Shown here in pieces: positions 10,531-21,370 of a stretch of DNA of 64,000 nt. The translations under genes were made by a program, and so were the position numbers. A model generated the notes under the pieces. The model was not told where the DNA came from. It was given only the letters and a program-made list of their open reading frames with translations, and made no database searches. Positions within the stretch are counted from its first letter, which is position 1; each line of letters opens with the position of its first letter. The DNA is taken from positions 49,115,619 through 49,179,618 of the forward strand of contig NC_073745.1 of assembly GCF_029784135.1 (NCBI RefSeq), given 5' to 3'. The stretch comes from Toxorhynchites rutilus septentrionalis (Eukaryota > Arthropoda > Insecta > Diptera > Culicidae).

Positions 10531-10633
10531 ATCTTTCCGGAATTTTCTCGATGCTGTATGGCATCCAAACGAAAATTCTCGTTTCAGTTTGGCCTGCAAA
10601 AAACTTTTCTAAACTCTAATCCATCAAATTTGG

Positions 10634-11105
10634 AGCCCTGAAAAGGGCCGATGATTATATGCTAAGCTAATATAGCACCCTCTCCTTGGATTCGATGGGC
10701 CAGCTGAATGTCCTTGGGCATGATGTGACGCGTTTTGCGTGGATAGCACACAAATTTGTATCTTCGAATAAGCCTCCTGCAGCGTCATAACCGCGGAACT
10801 TTGGAAGCGCAAGTCGGTTTTGAAGTCCTGAGCAATTCCACGATCCAAAAGCTGCAAAGGTAGCTTGCGGATCAGCAATTCGGTCGACTTCCGATAGCGA
10901 TGAATTTCACGCAAAGTTCCCGGTCGATAGCGATGTGGCTTTTTCACCTATCCTGCGGCTGGTGCGCTTATCCGAGCTGCTTTCGTGTGCCTTACCACTG
11001 AAAGACTAACTATCTATCTGCTTGGTCCCAAACAAACGAGTCGTCACGGTGCGAGAGTAGAGTAAGAAATGAACGAAAGCAAAGGAAGCGTCATTTTATA
11101 AACCA
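10634..11105 (-). pseudogene. Histone H3 pseudogene 1 of copy A, with TATA box and 3' stem-loop
   Basis: Minus strand. Coding similarity runs from ACCAAGCAGA (11017-11026, H3 Thr3-Lys-Gln-Thr) to a stop at 10662-10664. Readable H3 blocks: [38 protein letters not shown], then in another frame [14 protein letters not shown] and in a third MPKDIQLA. Lesions: no start codon, a deletion in the KQLATKAARK region, loss of about 20 nt after QEA, and one missing base in VTIMP. A TTTATAAAA box lies at 11094-11102. At 10634-10649 the transcript-sense GGCCCTTTTCAGGGCT is the canonical metazoan histone mRNA stem-loop. It is intronless and includes both promoter and 3' end, so a gene-level rather than processed-mRNA origin is likely. 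Non-functional as H3. Confidence 0.95.
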
Positions 11106-11186
11106 TAAAAGTATAGAATCTAAACCCCACCCTTATTATATTCGTTGCTTAACCTGAGAGAGAAACGAATAACATCGAAGTAAGTA

Positions 11187-11415
11187 TACAGTAATGTATT
11201 TGAATCCGGACACTTTGCGTTACATTTAATACCATACCGCAGCCACAACATTTCCTGCATGTTGAATTAATGCGATTGATAAGTAACTATCAAGAAACTA
11301 TCAGTAACTATATTAGTAACTATTAATCGCATAAATTCAACATGAAAAAAATGTTATGGCTGTGGTATGATATTGAATTTAATGCAAAGTGTCCGGATTC
11401 AAAAGCATTACTGTA
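11187..11415. mobile_element. TA-flanked MITE with about 65-bp inverted repeats (Tc1/mariner type)
   Basis: Both ends read TACAGTAATG inward, followed by TTTGAATCCGGACACTTTGC on each side. Pairing continues (with mismatches) through CATACC.CAGCCA.AACATTT. 229 bp including TA at the edges, no coding capacity. Present at the same place in copies B and C. Confidence 0.85.
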
Positions 11416-12087
11416 AAAAAGAGTTAACTCGACTGAAATTTTTTCGGTTCGGCCTGCAAAAACGAAATTAAGAGCCCCCGCCGACTGCAGACTGACTTGT
11501 CGACCGATAGTTCGGTCGGCTTCTTAATCAGTACGGAGAAAAAAAGTCTGTAGTGTACAGCATAATGCATAGACGTAAGTATGAGCTTCCCCATCTCACA
11601 TTCCAATAAGATTAATGGGTTTCCAAGTGGGCGCGCTACATACGGATACGAATGATTTCAATAACCTGTTTTCGAAGCTATCATTAAGCTATTGAAACAA
11701 TTTTTCGACTCAATAAATAGCAATCATATAACTCTTGGACATTGTATCTTTTGTATGAAATGATTATCATACTGTTCCGTTGATCCGAAGCAGAATGAAT
11801 CACGCTTAAAGAAGGAATGGATTTTTTCTTGGAATTTAGTCAGCAGAAATAATGCCCTTTCCCAACAATTAAAAACGACAAACGGTAAACAGTTTCATCA
11901 AAGTGATTTCTTCGATATGGGGATATATTCACTACATCATGTCATATATTTCATATTTTTCATTATAAAATCCATATCCATGGCACCTATCGGTATCGAA
12001 TTATCATCGACACCACGATTTTCGCTAAATGCTCCTTTCAGTTCGGCCTGTAAAAAACTTTTCTGAACTCTAATCCATCAAATTTGG

Positions 12088-12558
12088 AGCCCTGAAAAGG
12101 GCTGTTGATTATATGCTAAGCTAATATAGCACGCTCTCCTCGAATACGATGGGCCAGCTGGATGTCCTTGGGCATGATGTGACGCGTTTTGCATGGATAG
12201 CACACAAATTGGTATCTTCTAATAAGCCTCCTGCAGCGTCATAACCGCGGAACTTTGGAAGCGCAAGTCGGTTTTGAAGTCCTGAGCAATTCCACGAACC
12301 AAATGCTGCAAAGGTAGCTTGCGGATCAGCAATTCGGTCGACTTCTGATAGCGACGAATTTCATGCGAAGTTCCCGGTCGATAGCGATGTGGCTTCTTCA
12401 CGCTTCCTGCAGCTGATACGCTTATCCGAGCTGCTTTCGTGGTGCCTTACTACCGAAAGACTAACGAGCTGTCTGCTTAGTCCCGATGAAACGAGTCCTC
12501 ACGGTGCGAGAGTAGAGTAAGAAATGAACAAAAGCAAGGGAAGTGTCATTTTATAAAA
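12088..12558 (-). pseudogene. Histone H3 pseudogene 2 of copy A, with TATA box and 3' stem-loop
   Basis: Minus strand, left arm of the palindrome. Blocks [26 protein letters not shown] and [13 protein letters not shown] are readable; ACTAAGCAGAC (12470-12480) marks the N-terminal TKQT. It shares with the other two copies the loss after QEA, the missing base in VTIMP and the substitution Ala to Thr in VMTLQEA, so all three descend from one already broken gene. It also has a private stop after QEAY. TATA at 12549-12557. Stem-loop at 12088-12103 reads AGCCCTTTTCAGGGCT in transcript sense: the first G is changed to A, which restores full pairing compared with the G-U pair of the other copies. Confidence 0.95.
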
Positions 12559-12660
12559 CAGAAAAGAATCGAATGTAAACCCCACCCTCTTTATTGTATA
12601 AGCTTACTGTATACTCACGAATATAATAAGGGTGGGATTTAGATTCTATACTTTTATGGT

Positions 12661-13129
12661 TTATAAAATGACGCTTCCTTTGCTTTGGTTCATTTCTTAC
12701 TCTACTCTCGCACCGTGAGGACTCGAGCTCGTTAGTCTTTCGCAGACAGCTCGTTAGTCATTCGGTGGTAAGGCACACGAAGTCAGCTCGGATAAGCGCA
12801 CCAGTAGCAGGATAGGTGGAGAAGCCACATCGCTATCGACCGTGAACTTCGCATGAAATTCGTCGCTATCAGATATCGACCGAATTGCTGATCCGCAAGC
12901 TACCTTTGCAGCATTTGGTTCGTGGAATTGCTCAGGACTTCAAAACCGACTTGCGCTTCCAAAGTTCCGCGGTTATGACGCTGCAGGAGGCTTATTCGAA
13001 GATACCAATTTGTGTGCTATCCATGCAAAACGCGTCACATCATGCCCAAGGACATCCAGCTGGCCCATCGTATCCGAGGAGAGCGTGCTATATTAGCTTA
13101 GCATATAATCAACGGCCCTTTTCAGGGCT
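12661..13129 (+). pseudogene. Histone H3 pseudogene 3 of copy A, with TATA box and 3' stem-loop
   Basis: Plus strand, right arm of the palindrome. TATAAAA at 12662-12668; GCAGACAGCTCGTTAGTC near 12742 matches the H3 QTARKS region, followed by GGTAAGGCAC (GKA). Blocks [43 protein letters not shown], then in frame three [14 protein letters not shown] and a stop at 13099-13101. The C-terminus here is closest to functional H3. Stem-loop GGCCCTTTTCAGGGCT at 13114-13129, 12 nt after the stop. Same shared deletions as pseudogenes 1 and 2, plus an extra break after the second residue block. Cannot encode H3. Confidence 0.95.
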
Positions 13130-13807
13130 CCAAATTTGAGGGATTAGAGTACAGAAAAGTTTTTTACAGGCCGAACTGAAAGGAGCATTTAGCGAAAATC
13201 GTGGTTTCGATAATAATTCGTTACCGATAGGTGCCATGGATATGGATTTCCTTATGAAGAATATGAAATGCATGACATGATGTAGTGAATATATCCGAAG
13301 AAATCACTTTGGTGAAACTGCATTATAAAATTATTTGTGTACGAATGCCGCAATCGATAGTCGACTCTAATTTGCGCTGGGTAATTTCCTCGGAGGACTC
13401 GATTCCTCCTTTGAGCATTAATAATCTCTTTCTGGCAAAACGATGTGGTATGAATCACATTATTTGAATGATAGAATGAAGAAGTTTTCTGCCAATTTCC
13501 TTCAACCTCCAAACGTATCTTTCTCCCGTTTGTCGTTTTCGCGTTCGCTAATCCTTTCTCACAACACCCATTTCTAGTTTGAGAAATTGTTGAGTAAACA
13601 TTGTTTGCCAGTGCGCGTAGAGCGGGAATTCCTAAAGATTCATTGCACCTCTAATAAATTGCCGAAAGACGTGGTCTTACGTTGATCGCACTTGATTGAA
13701 AATATCCAAAACGAAATGTATTTGGTCGAAGCATTATATGAGTAGAAAGCAAATAATCGCTCGAAAATGACTTGATTTTCGTGATGTGAAACATTTTCCG
13801 TTTTTCA

Positions 13808-14020
13808 TGTTATGCATCCAATATTGGATACGAAAATTTCCACTGATGGGGAAAAAATATTCAGAAGCTTTCCTGTTAATTGCGATTGATTGAAAAATAA
13901 CAAAACCAAATGTATTTGGTTGCAGTGTTATATGGATAGAAAACATTAAAATAAACTATTTCGCATGAATGTATTTTTCAATTCCCAGGGGAACTGGCAG
14001 ATTATTTTTCAGCAACGATG
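13808..14020 (+). repeat. Internal direct repeat r3 of the 5.24 kb unit
   Basis: Third copy of the 215-bp internal repeat. As at r1 it is followed by a CGCGCGTG/(TG)n tract and GGCGGCTGCT (14036-14075), so the repeat with its downstream tract is duplicated at both ends of the unit. Confidence 0.85.
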
Positions 14021-14530
14021 ATAGCAACGAGAATTCCGCGCGTGTATGTGTGTGTGTGTGTGTGGCGGCTGCTCCGATGTTTCAAGCGGAACCGTGGCAT
14101 CACTCTCCTCCTGATGGATTCCCTTTTGGCCTTAGGTGCACAAACAGGCTCTTGGTGACACCGTTCATCAGCGCATTCATGATAAACGAAATTAGCTTCA
14201 CAACAACAGCGACAACATGCTCCAATCGCTGTTCAATCATAACTGAGTGGGTTTACGTGCGCCGCTCGCTTATATACCGATTTTTTATTTCAATAGCCTG
14301 TTTTGAAAGCAATTTTAAGACTATTGAAACAAGTTTTTGGATGAAAAAGTAACAAGTATATGACGCGTAGACATTTTATCTTTCAAATGAAGTGTTTATC
14401 ATACCATTTCGTTCAGTTGTTTAAGAGCTATTAACGCTCAAAATCTCGGTCTCCAGCGTAACGCTTTCGTTCTCGAAACTTTGGTTTTACACCCCGGTAT
14501 AGAAATGAAAGACGTAGTCCTACGTCAAAA

Positions 14531-15400
14531 AAAGTTTAAAGCATCAATATTTAGTGTGGCCTCTTGAAGCTTCAATAACCCGTTGAAGATGTTTGGGCTA
14601 TCGACCAAGTTCTGGAGATGCTGAGGGTCGATTTCGTTCTATGCCTACTGGAGAGCCGCGAAATAAGTGTCCTTATTAGTGACACCATCTTTCACCACTT
14701 TCTCAATCGGGTTGAGATCAAGACTTTGTGATGATCTTTCAAGGGGTTTTATTTGGCATGAACGAAAATAGGCTTTGGTTTTCTGAGCAGTATGCTTCGG
14801 GTCGTTGATTTGTTGGAAAACGAAGCTGATTTCGTGAATTCGAACCAGATTCCAACATCAGCCCAGGAAAAGCATTCCCACACCATTACATTGCCTCCTC
14901 CGTGCTTGACTATGACCTGCAAATCACATTCCTGCAATCCTTCATCATCCTTCCGCCAAATTCTTTCGCGCCGTTTCTTGTTGATAAGCTTAAATTCCGA
15001 TTCGTCGCTCCAAAGTACTTTTTCCAAAAGTCTTTGGGTTTGTTAACATCTTTCCGGGCCAATTCCAACCGAACTTCTCTGCAATCTTTCGCTGTGAATT
15101 CTGCTGCAAATGTCAGGATCAACAAGATCTCGTTTCGATATTCAAACAGTTTTTGTTTACCTTTTTGAACATGTAATGGTTGTGTATGCCTTATGTGGTC
15201 TAAATCCTGCTGTCATGATTTTCTGATCAATTCGACAACATTAGTTTTCTTGGGCGATTCAAATCAAATCAAGACAATTATCTTCAGTTCTTTCCTCTTG
15301 TAGAAATCACCGATTGACTTCTCTCTTCAACCGTAAATATATTCCATTCTCAGGGTACAGAAAATTCCAACCACACAATCTCGAAAATGGAGACGCCCGT
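14531..15400 (-). pseudogene. Tc1-like transposase remnant
   Basis: Minus strand. Readable blocks: AKDCREVRLELARKDVNKPKD, WKKVLWSDESEFKLINKKRR (first catalytic Asp block WSDESEF), CDLQVIVKHGGGNVMVWECF, then in other frames LDLNPIE (third block) and VIEASRGHTKY-stop at 14544-14546. Multiple frameshifts and internal stops. The N-terminal third (15130-15400) is barely recognisable. The 3' terminal inverted repeat is missing because copy A of the 5.24 kb unit lies immediately beyond the stop codon. Confidence 0.85.
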
Positions 15401-17967
15401 TTCAGGACCATTTCGATGGAGGCGCGTGTTTGATTATACAGAATAAAGATTAATGGCTGTTAACCCACAAACTCCAGGAGCGGATAAAAGATGCCTCCTC
15501 CTCGGAAGCAACTTTCAGTTCATGCAAATTTTTTCAACATCATTAATTTTCCGATCAAATTCAATGAATAGGAACGATCTCAATCGCAAACCGCAACAAC
15601 ATTGACGGGTGCGCTCGCTTGAAGTTATCCCCCCGGGTGTTTCGCAGCTGACTTCGGCGTTTTGCAACCGGCGTATCGAATAGATAATATTTTTATTCAC
15701 GCTGGCACGCAGCTGACAGTGGTGACCTTTTGGACTGACCCAAAATGACGCTCTATCGTTGTCTGTGCGAAGATTAGAAGATGCTGACGGTTCGAGTCCC
15801 GAGGGTGAATTTCAGCGAAACGGGTGGGGTGGAAGCGTGCGAACGCAAAATTTAAATTTATTTCGTTATAAAACCGACCCTTACCCGGTGCTTGTCACGC
15901 CGTCTGTGGGCGGCATGCCTTTGCCTAGTTTCTCTTTCTCGGGCACGAGGAACATGAAACGGACGGACGGACGGACGGACGGAGGTTCTTTGTGATTAAG
16001 GTTTCACATTTTATGGACATACAGAATGTGGCCGTTATGTCATTTCACATTTGCTCCTGCCTGTTGTCTTTTGACTATCTTTTCAAAGCACCTTAATCAA
16101 CTTTGACTTCCACTGTGTGCGTGTGTCGGGTGTAAATATCGTGCGGATGATCTTTATTCTAAATATTCGTGGAATAATTATGAAGTTAGATTTCTTGGTA
16201 GATATCTTGCATGTCATATAAATAGCTATTGAAATAATTTCTTCTGAACCTATCTTAAATATTGTCGGTTTTCAAACATTATCTATTTTTTTATGTTCCG
16301 ATAGAATGGAAAGAAATTTTCCATGCTTCGCAGCTATATTCATATGATGCTTTGGTTCTCTTCAGGCCAAAATCTGGGTTAACGAAAGTTTACGCTTCCC
16401 ATGAATCTAAAATTAGGCCATATCTTTTATCGCGCGCTAAGCTTCATGATCCTGCTGCTGTTGGGTAACTATCGCTACCACCCGCTAATGAACCTGGTAA
16501 TGGAATGAAAGATATGCTAAACTCACACAGTTTTTTTTCAACCATTAATAAAAAAGTGTTTACTCGAGCTTTCCCTGTGGCTTGCCGTATCGCTGGATAA
16601 TGTTAAGCTAGTGGAAGGAAAACGAAAAAAATGAGCCACATACACACAGCCGCTCAAACACCCCCAAATATATTATTAAAACTTCACGCTTCCAAGAGTG
16701 TGTGGGAGGAAGGAGCTAGAGAGAGAGAAACAAATATGGTGAATGTTTCATAACCGACTCGGCAATGTTCCTGCAACGAATTTTGTGAGAAACATCGTTT
16801 CTGTAATGGACCTCGAGTACGGCTCAGTACCAGCCGCTGATGGACTAAAGTTTACTGTGGAAATTAAGCAAACCAACTTCGGCGTTTATTTGTTGTAGCT
16901 TTTTCTGCATCTATTTGTTTCATTTCGGTTAGTGTTAGCTTCTAGTCGAACGTCAAGGTCACGGTGGGAGTGGAAATGTGTTCATTCCGCTGCAGAGACA
17001 ACGGCCAACTAATTACATCTCGAGGGGTGGTGGTTCAGTGATTTTTCATTCCATCTCTGCTGGCGCTCAGTTTCGCTGAGTTAAAATACAAATTCGTGGT
17101 GATATCGCAAGTTTTTGATTTTCGATTGACTGCTCAATTCGGAGGAACGGAAAGCATTCTCTCACTCCGGGAGCTTTGGTCGCCAGTCTTCTCGTTGGTT
17201 AGCGGCCAGAAAAGCACTTTGAAACGCTATTTTCACTCGGGTATTTCGCAATCTTTAGTTTTTTTTGCCCTGTGTAATCTACTATCCTGCGTTGCGGAGA
17301 TGAGAAAAACGAGAGAATCATAATGTAATTAAAATGTTTAACAAAAGTAGTTATACGAAGCTGTTGCCGCGTTTTGTGTGTGTGGGAATTCTTCCGAAAT
17401 AGTGAAATAGTAATTAAGGAAACTATAGTTGTTTGAAGCTCGTTAGAACAAATGGGAAAATGTTCATTTTTAGCGGCAGTACCCGAGTGTTTCGAAACTC
17501 GTTCAACAAGCAGTGAGAAAGCCCTAATAACATCGGTGTGAATAGCCACTGAAGCGAATCTTCTGTGCCGTCGTTTAACGGCGGTGGAAAACTTTTCGTA
17601 AAGGAAGGTGATCCATAACGTTGGGGATTCGAGAAGTGCGCTGATTATTGTCCAGGGAATAACTATTCAATAATCATTTCCCGAAGTAAACTCAGTTCAT
17701 GGAATGATGAGACATAACACGATCGATAAAGTTACGCCGGTTATTATTTCCTTTTTCAATAATTTCGATTAGTTCAACAACTTGAAGAATCAAATTTGTA
17801 GATCTTTCTTGTAGAAAATTAAAAATATTTACAACATGAAAACCAGTATGCAAACCAGTGCAAACTGGATTTGTTGCGGACACTGCATACAACTAACTCT
17901 GCATACTAACTCTCTCATAACCTTAAAAAGGCATTCTTAAAAAGTTTGGTATTAGCAGGCTACACAA
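15401..17967. other. Unassigned DNA, possibly unique host sequence
   Basis: Less AT-rich than the surroundings and without recognised transposon sequence. Contains a (GGAC)n tract at 15959-15983 and a short GAGAGAGAG run near 16717. Several frames of 60-116 codons exist on both strands but none shows a domain, and codon context looks random. Confidence 0.4.
15959..15983. repeat. (GGAC)n microsatellite
   Basis: Six uninterrupted GGAC units. Confidence 0.9.
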
Positions 17968-18240
17968 CAGTAGAAATTGTGTGGTCGAGTGGATAGCGTC
18001 ATACCTATCATGCTGGGGGCTCGGGTTCGGTTTCCATTCAGGCAAGGGGTATTTTCTTCAAAGAAAATTTCTTTTGACTCACACTATTCTAAAGCTTGTC
18101 GCAAAGATTACATTCAAAACCCGTTATTTGGCGGTAGAAATCTCAACTAAGTGTTAATAAAATGGCGCAAGTGATGTTGAGATGGCTAAGCTCCTCACGA
18201 ACGTTAGTGTCATTATAAGGAGAACCCTCTAAAAAAGGAA
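17968..18240 (+). repeat. tRNA-like SINE
   Basis: An A-box-like TGTGGTCGAGTGGATAGCGT at 17980-17999 and a B-box-like GGGTTCGGTTTCCATTC 33 nt later have tRNA promoter spacing. A tRNA-unrelated body follows (GAAATCTCAACTAAGTG, GTGATGTTGAGATGG, GAACGTTAGTGTCATT). The body is shared with 3770-3840 and 4650-4740. Mosquitoes have tRNA-derived SINEs of this type (Feilai family in Aedes); I cannot verify the family name here. Confidence 0.7.
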
Positions 18241-20552
18241 CAAACGGTTGAACATTCTGGCAAATATATCGGGAAGGGCGGTAAAGATGAACACCTTAAC
18301 CCATTAACGACCAAGCTGTAGAAATTATTTTTTTGACGGAAGCCATTGGTGTAAAGAAACCCCAATGTTCAAGAATTATTTTTTTCCCATTTTCCATTTT
18401 CTGGGAAATTACTGTTCGAAAAATCGAACATTGGCCGAACCCCGCACTTGTTTTTGCAAGCACAAACATACCGCGAACTGAAAATCAGTTCAATTAGCAA
18501 ATATACGGTATTCACAAATGCATCAATTTTATATTCACGAACGAACAAACACAGGAGGATAGAGGTCTCTAAGTATAAACCTAAGTTAATACACCTAAGA
18601 TGAGATGTGACATTTCTTATTTAATGTAATTTTACCTCATTAGTGGCAGGCATATACTGTTGTTTTTATTGTTGGCCGTGGACAAATGTCTATGCTTAAA
18701 AGTATCCATTTCCCGAAAAAAAACATTTTCCAATACCTGCAAAGTGCCAGAATGATGCGAAAAAACAATGGAATCGAGGATTTGATGGTTTTTATTCGGT
18801 CCGGCGAAAGAATATTCACATCAGCAATTTCATTAAAATCCTCGTTATACGTACTAATCATTTCCTCCAGCTCCTCTACACACGAACTTCTACGGGCCAC
18901 CATTACCTAAGGTTATTACGAACAAAAAATTATACAGATTTTCAATTATACTTACTGAATTAATTGATATTTGCAAACATTCACAAATGAGAATACAAAA
19001 ACAAATGAAAAAACTTCCGTCTTCCAAAGTAAATGAACCAAAACGCGCTGTAGAGAATAGATGGGTTGGTATTAATTCATCAGAAAAAAATGTTCGTTAT
19101 GGCCAACGTTCGATTTTTCGAGCACTCAATTTTCCCGGTTGTTATTTTCCTGTATGAGGATCAATCGAACGATTTTTGCCCCATATTTCAATGTAGGGTC
19201 TTTTATAAAAGTAATACATTAGAGCATAATCACATAATTTTGTATTTTATTGGGTTTTTAGTTGAAATTAAAAACACGTTCCAAACATACTTGCTTTGAA
19301 TCGAATTTATTGGTCAATAAAGTTATACAAAACTGAGTGAACTTGATAGTAAGTGGTAGCTAATATATTAAGCTATCTTTTGATGCAAAAACCTAAAATG
19401 CTTGGCCTAAAATAGGTTAAGTAAAGGTTGATTTTTTCGGTAATTTTACGAAAAATATATAACTATCTCCCTTCGAATCGATAGTCTAAGCCTCTTTTAG
19501 TAATAATAATTGTTTTTAGGCAGATATTTTACAAAATTAATGTGTCCGGAATCTTTGAAAAAAGTAAGAAAGAGTCGAGAAAGATGGACACATGAAAGGA
19601 AAGATGAACACTAATTGAAAAGTTGTATTTCGAGATTCAAGTTGATGTACTCAACAGGTTTTGGAGGTCTTTTGAACGGTTTTTTGAACGAATTCTTCAG
19701 TCCATTTTCGGCAAGTTCGAAACTCAATTTTCCGATTTCCGTCATGGACTTCCCATTGAATCTCTTCTCTAGGTCGAGGAGATGTCGCATTAGCTCTTGT
19801 TCCCACCGCTAACTGAAAAATGTCGGAAATGGTCCTAGCTGTGCTTAAAAATGGGAATGTTTGAGGTGCCGTATGAATGTTGTTCTTGGAATGTTGGAAT
19901 TCAATGAAACTGTGTTCATCCTCCCTTAACAACTTTTACAGCTTCTTCTATTCCCTGGTTCGTTCCAAGACGGGTCTATGGTACTAGGTGAGGCCGTTTC
20001 GTCACTAAGTGGGTTAGGGGAGCGGTATATGAAAACAGTACGGAAGAAAGCAGAAGGGGAATTATTTCCTTGAAGCGTGAAAGAGACAGACTGATCACGA
20101 GCGAGCTTGGACACAAGCGTATTGTGTTTTGTTTACAAACAAAACACAGTAGACTTCCAAGATGGCTGAAGAGTAGTTTTAGCAAGTTGGCCCACCTTAG
20201 GATATACTTCTACGCGCCTTGGTTCGTTCATAACCTCCGGTTGCTCTTACAAACGTAGTTAGTGGGCATCTGTTGAAATAAGAAAGAAGAACTAATCAAA
20301 AGAACATGTTCGTCTTTTCCTTCAGTGGGGTGTCCGTCTTACCCGACTTGATTAGAGTTTCAAACATCAATATTCCTGGAGAAAAAAAACGGAAAAATTA
20401 CCGCCGGTACGATGGAAGAAAAGTGATGGTAAAACACTAACTTAACTAAAAAAGCAAAACATTACTTGTAAACATGAAGAACCTTATTTTCTGCAGACGA
20501 AAATTTACATCGAATTGTTTTTTTCAGATCACTTTTATGGTTTTATTTACAA
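18241..20552. other. Mixed repetitive-looking DNA without a recognised gene
   Basis: A TTAACCCATTAACGACC sequence at 18297-18313 resembles a piggyBac-type end, and GTTCGAAAAATCGAACATTGG near 18414 has an inverted partner near 19098-19121 (GGCCAACGTTCGATTTTTCG). A minus-strand frame at 18903-18640 opens MVARRSSCVEELEEMIS and is acidic, but shows no transposase motif. A minus-strand frame at 19932-19651 (93 codons) is also unassigned. Confidence 0.35.
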
Positions 20553-20960
20553 CTAGATGACCCGGCGAACTTCATCTTCGTCTACAATCCAGAACCATTC
20601 ATTGATTGATCTTTTTATTGTTCGTTTTATAACTTTCTTCAGACTTTTCCGAAAATATTCCGATTGATTGACCTGTTGACTGATTGATCTGGAATTTGGG
20701 AGACACCTTTAATTCTGCTGTCACTATAAAACTGCGTATTTCATGATCTGGAAATATTCAATTTGGCCGTCGCTAAAAAAATGGCTTAATGACTTGATTT
20801 GGAGAACACAAAACATAATAAACAACATAAATTCAAAAAGGTCACCGCCACTAAATGGTCGACTATGCATTTTTTGCCTTCCCCTCAATATCGGTATTAA
20901 TTTTCATGATCAAAGTTTTGATTTTTTGATCCTCTAAAATCTTCCAAGGGAGTAAAGAAA
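20553..20960 (+). repeat. Repeat starting CTAGATGACCCGGCGAACTT
   Basis: Same terminal motif as at 3150. Its internal part (TGACTGATTGATCTGGAATT, CTGCTGTCACTATAAAACTG, CGTATTTCATGATCT) is shared with 36465-36640, so the two are members of one dispersed family. Confidence 0.6.
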
Positions 20961-20969
20961 ATTTAGAAA

Positions 20970-21370
20970 ATCGAAATTTTTTTTTCGGTGCCAAATGCTT
21001 TAAGAATGCATGAAACGTCGAGATCTGGTGTCATCTCGAAATAAAATTTTTGGCCGAAAATCGACTTTTTGGGGCTTAGCCTGACTGACCAAAAAATCAA
21101 ATCTTTGAGTACTTTGAGGCACCCTTAAATCATGTCCGATTGAGCTGAAATTTCGCACAGGTCATTATTTTGGACCAATGAACAAAATGTACATGGTCGG
21201 TTCTTTAAATTCGATAATTAAGTTTTTTCCATACGTTCATCGCTTCTCAGGTTTTCTCAAGTTCCCAAAAGGTCGATTTTCGGCCAAACATTTTTTTTCG
21301 AGATGACACCAGATCTCGACGTTTCATGCATTTTTAAGTCATTTGGCTTCGAAAAAAAAATCGATTTTCA
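20970..21370. mobile_element. Foldback/MITE-like inverted repeat
   Basis: Left arm 20972-21075 and right arm 21268-21370 share, in inverse orientation, ATGCATGAAACGTCGAGATC then TGGTGTCATCTCGAA and TTGGCCGAAAATCGACTTTT. Arms of about 104 bp pair at roughly 90 percent by eye. Loop about 190 bp. No coding capacity. Confidence 0.8.

Larger units (their letters stand above)
11891..13320. repeat. Large imperfect palindrome holding two head-to-head H3 pseudogenes
   Basis: Left arm starts AGTTTCATCAAAGTGATTTC (11891) and the right arm ends with its complement GAAATCACTTTGGTGAAACT (to about 13319). Arms of roughly 700 bp pair with modest divergence and meet near 12605. Each arm contains, from outside inward, 3' flank, histone stem-loop, H3 coding sequence, 5' UTR and TATA box, so the two promoters face away from a shared centre with CCCACCCT.TTATT on both sides. 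Confidence 0.9.
9289..14530 (+). mobile_element. 5.24 kb histone-H3-carrying repeat unit, copy A
   Basis: Bounded by AAAAAACAGGAAGTGGGTTA on the left and GACGTAGTCCTACGTCAAAA on the right. The same limits are found in copies B (21743-26984) and C (30382-35622), while flanks differ. TGACGTAGGACTA (about 9329) and TAGTCCTACGTCA (14515-14527) are inverted; similarity between the two ends continues inward (AACGAGAGTGTTACGTTGGA near 9431 versus AACGAAAGCGTTACGCTGGA inverted near 14452-14475), suggesting diverged inverted repeats of about 130 bp. Left end also holds the imperfect palindrome GGTTATATCTATGGTATAACC. Contents: three direct repeats, a hairpin, two MITEs, three H3 pseudogenes (two in a large palindrome). 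No transposase or RT, so non-autonomous. Target duplication not resolved (A-rich edges). Family not recognised. Confidence 0.85.

Noticed and set aside
12219..12401. Functional histone H3 gene
   Set aside because: The readable stretch lacks the N-terminus and is followed by a stop and frame loss. It cannot produce H3.
13969..14352. 127-codon plus-strand frame conserved in all three units
   Set aside because: Conserved only because the units are nearly identical. It spans repeat r3 and a (TG)n tract, and shows no domain. I also tested it by eye as a possible H1 or H2B remnant and found no convincing match.
9289..14530. Interpretation of the 5.24 kb unit as a normal histone gene cluster
   Set aside because: Only H3 is recognisable, all copies are broken by shared frameshifts, and the units are dispersed with defined ends. 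H2A, H2B, H4 and H1 were not found.
9289..14530. Helitron origin of the unit
   Set aside because: There is a subterminal hairpin, but no CTRR after it and no 5' TC; both ends share an inverted motif, and there is no Rep/helicase sequence.
17980..18030. A genuine tRNA gene
   Set aside because: A and B box spacing is tRNA-like, but the acceptor stem and cloverleaf do not close and a SINE body follows.
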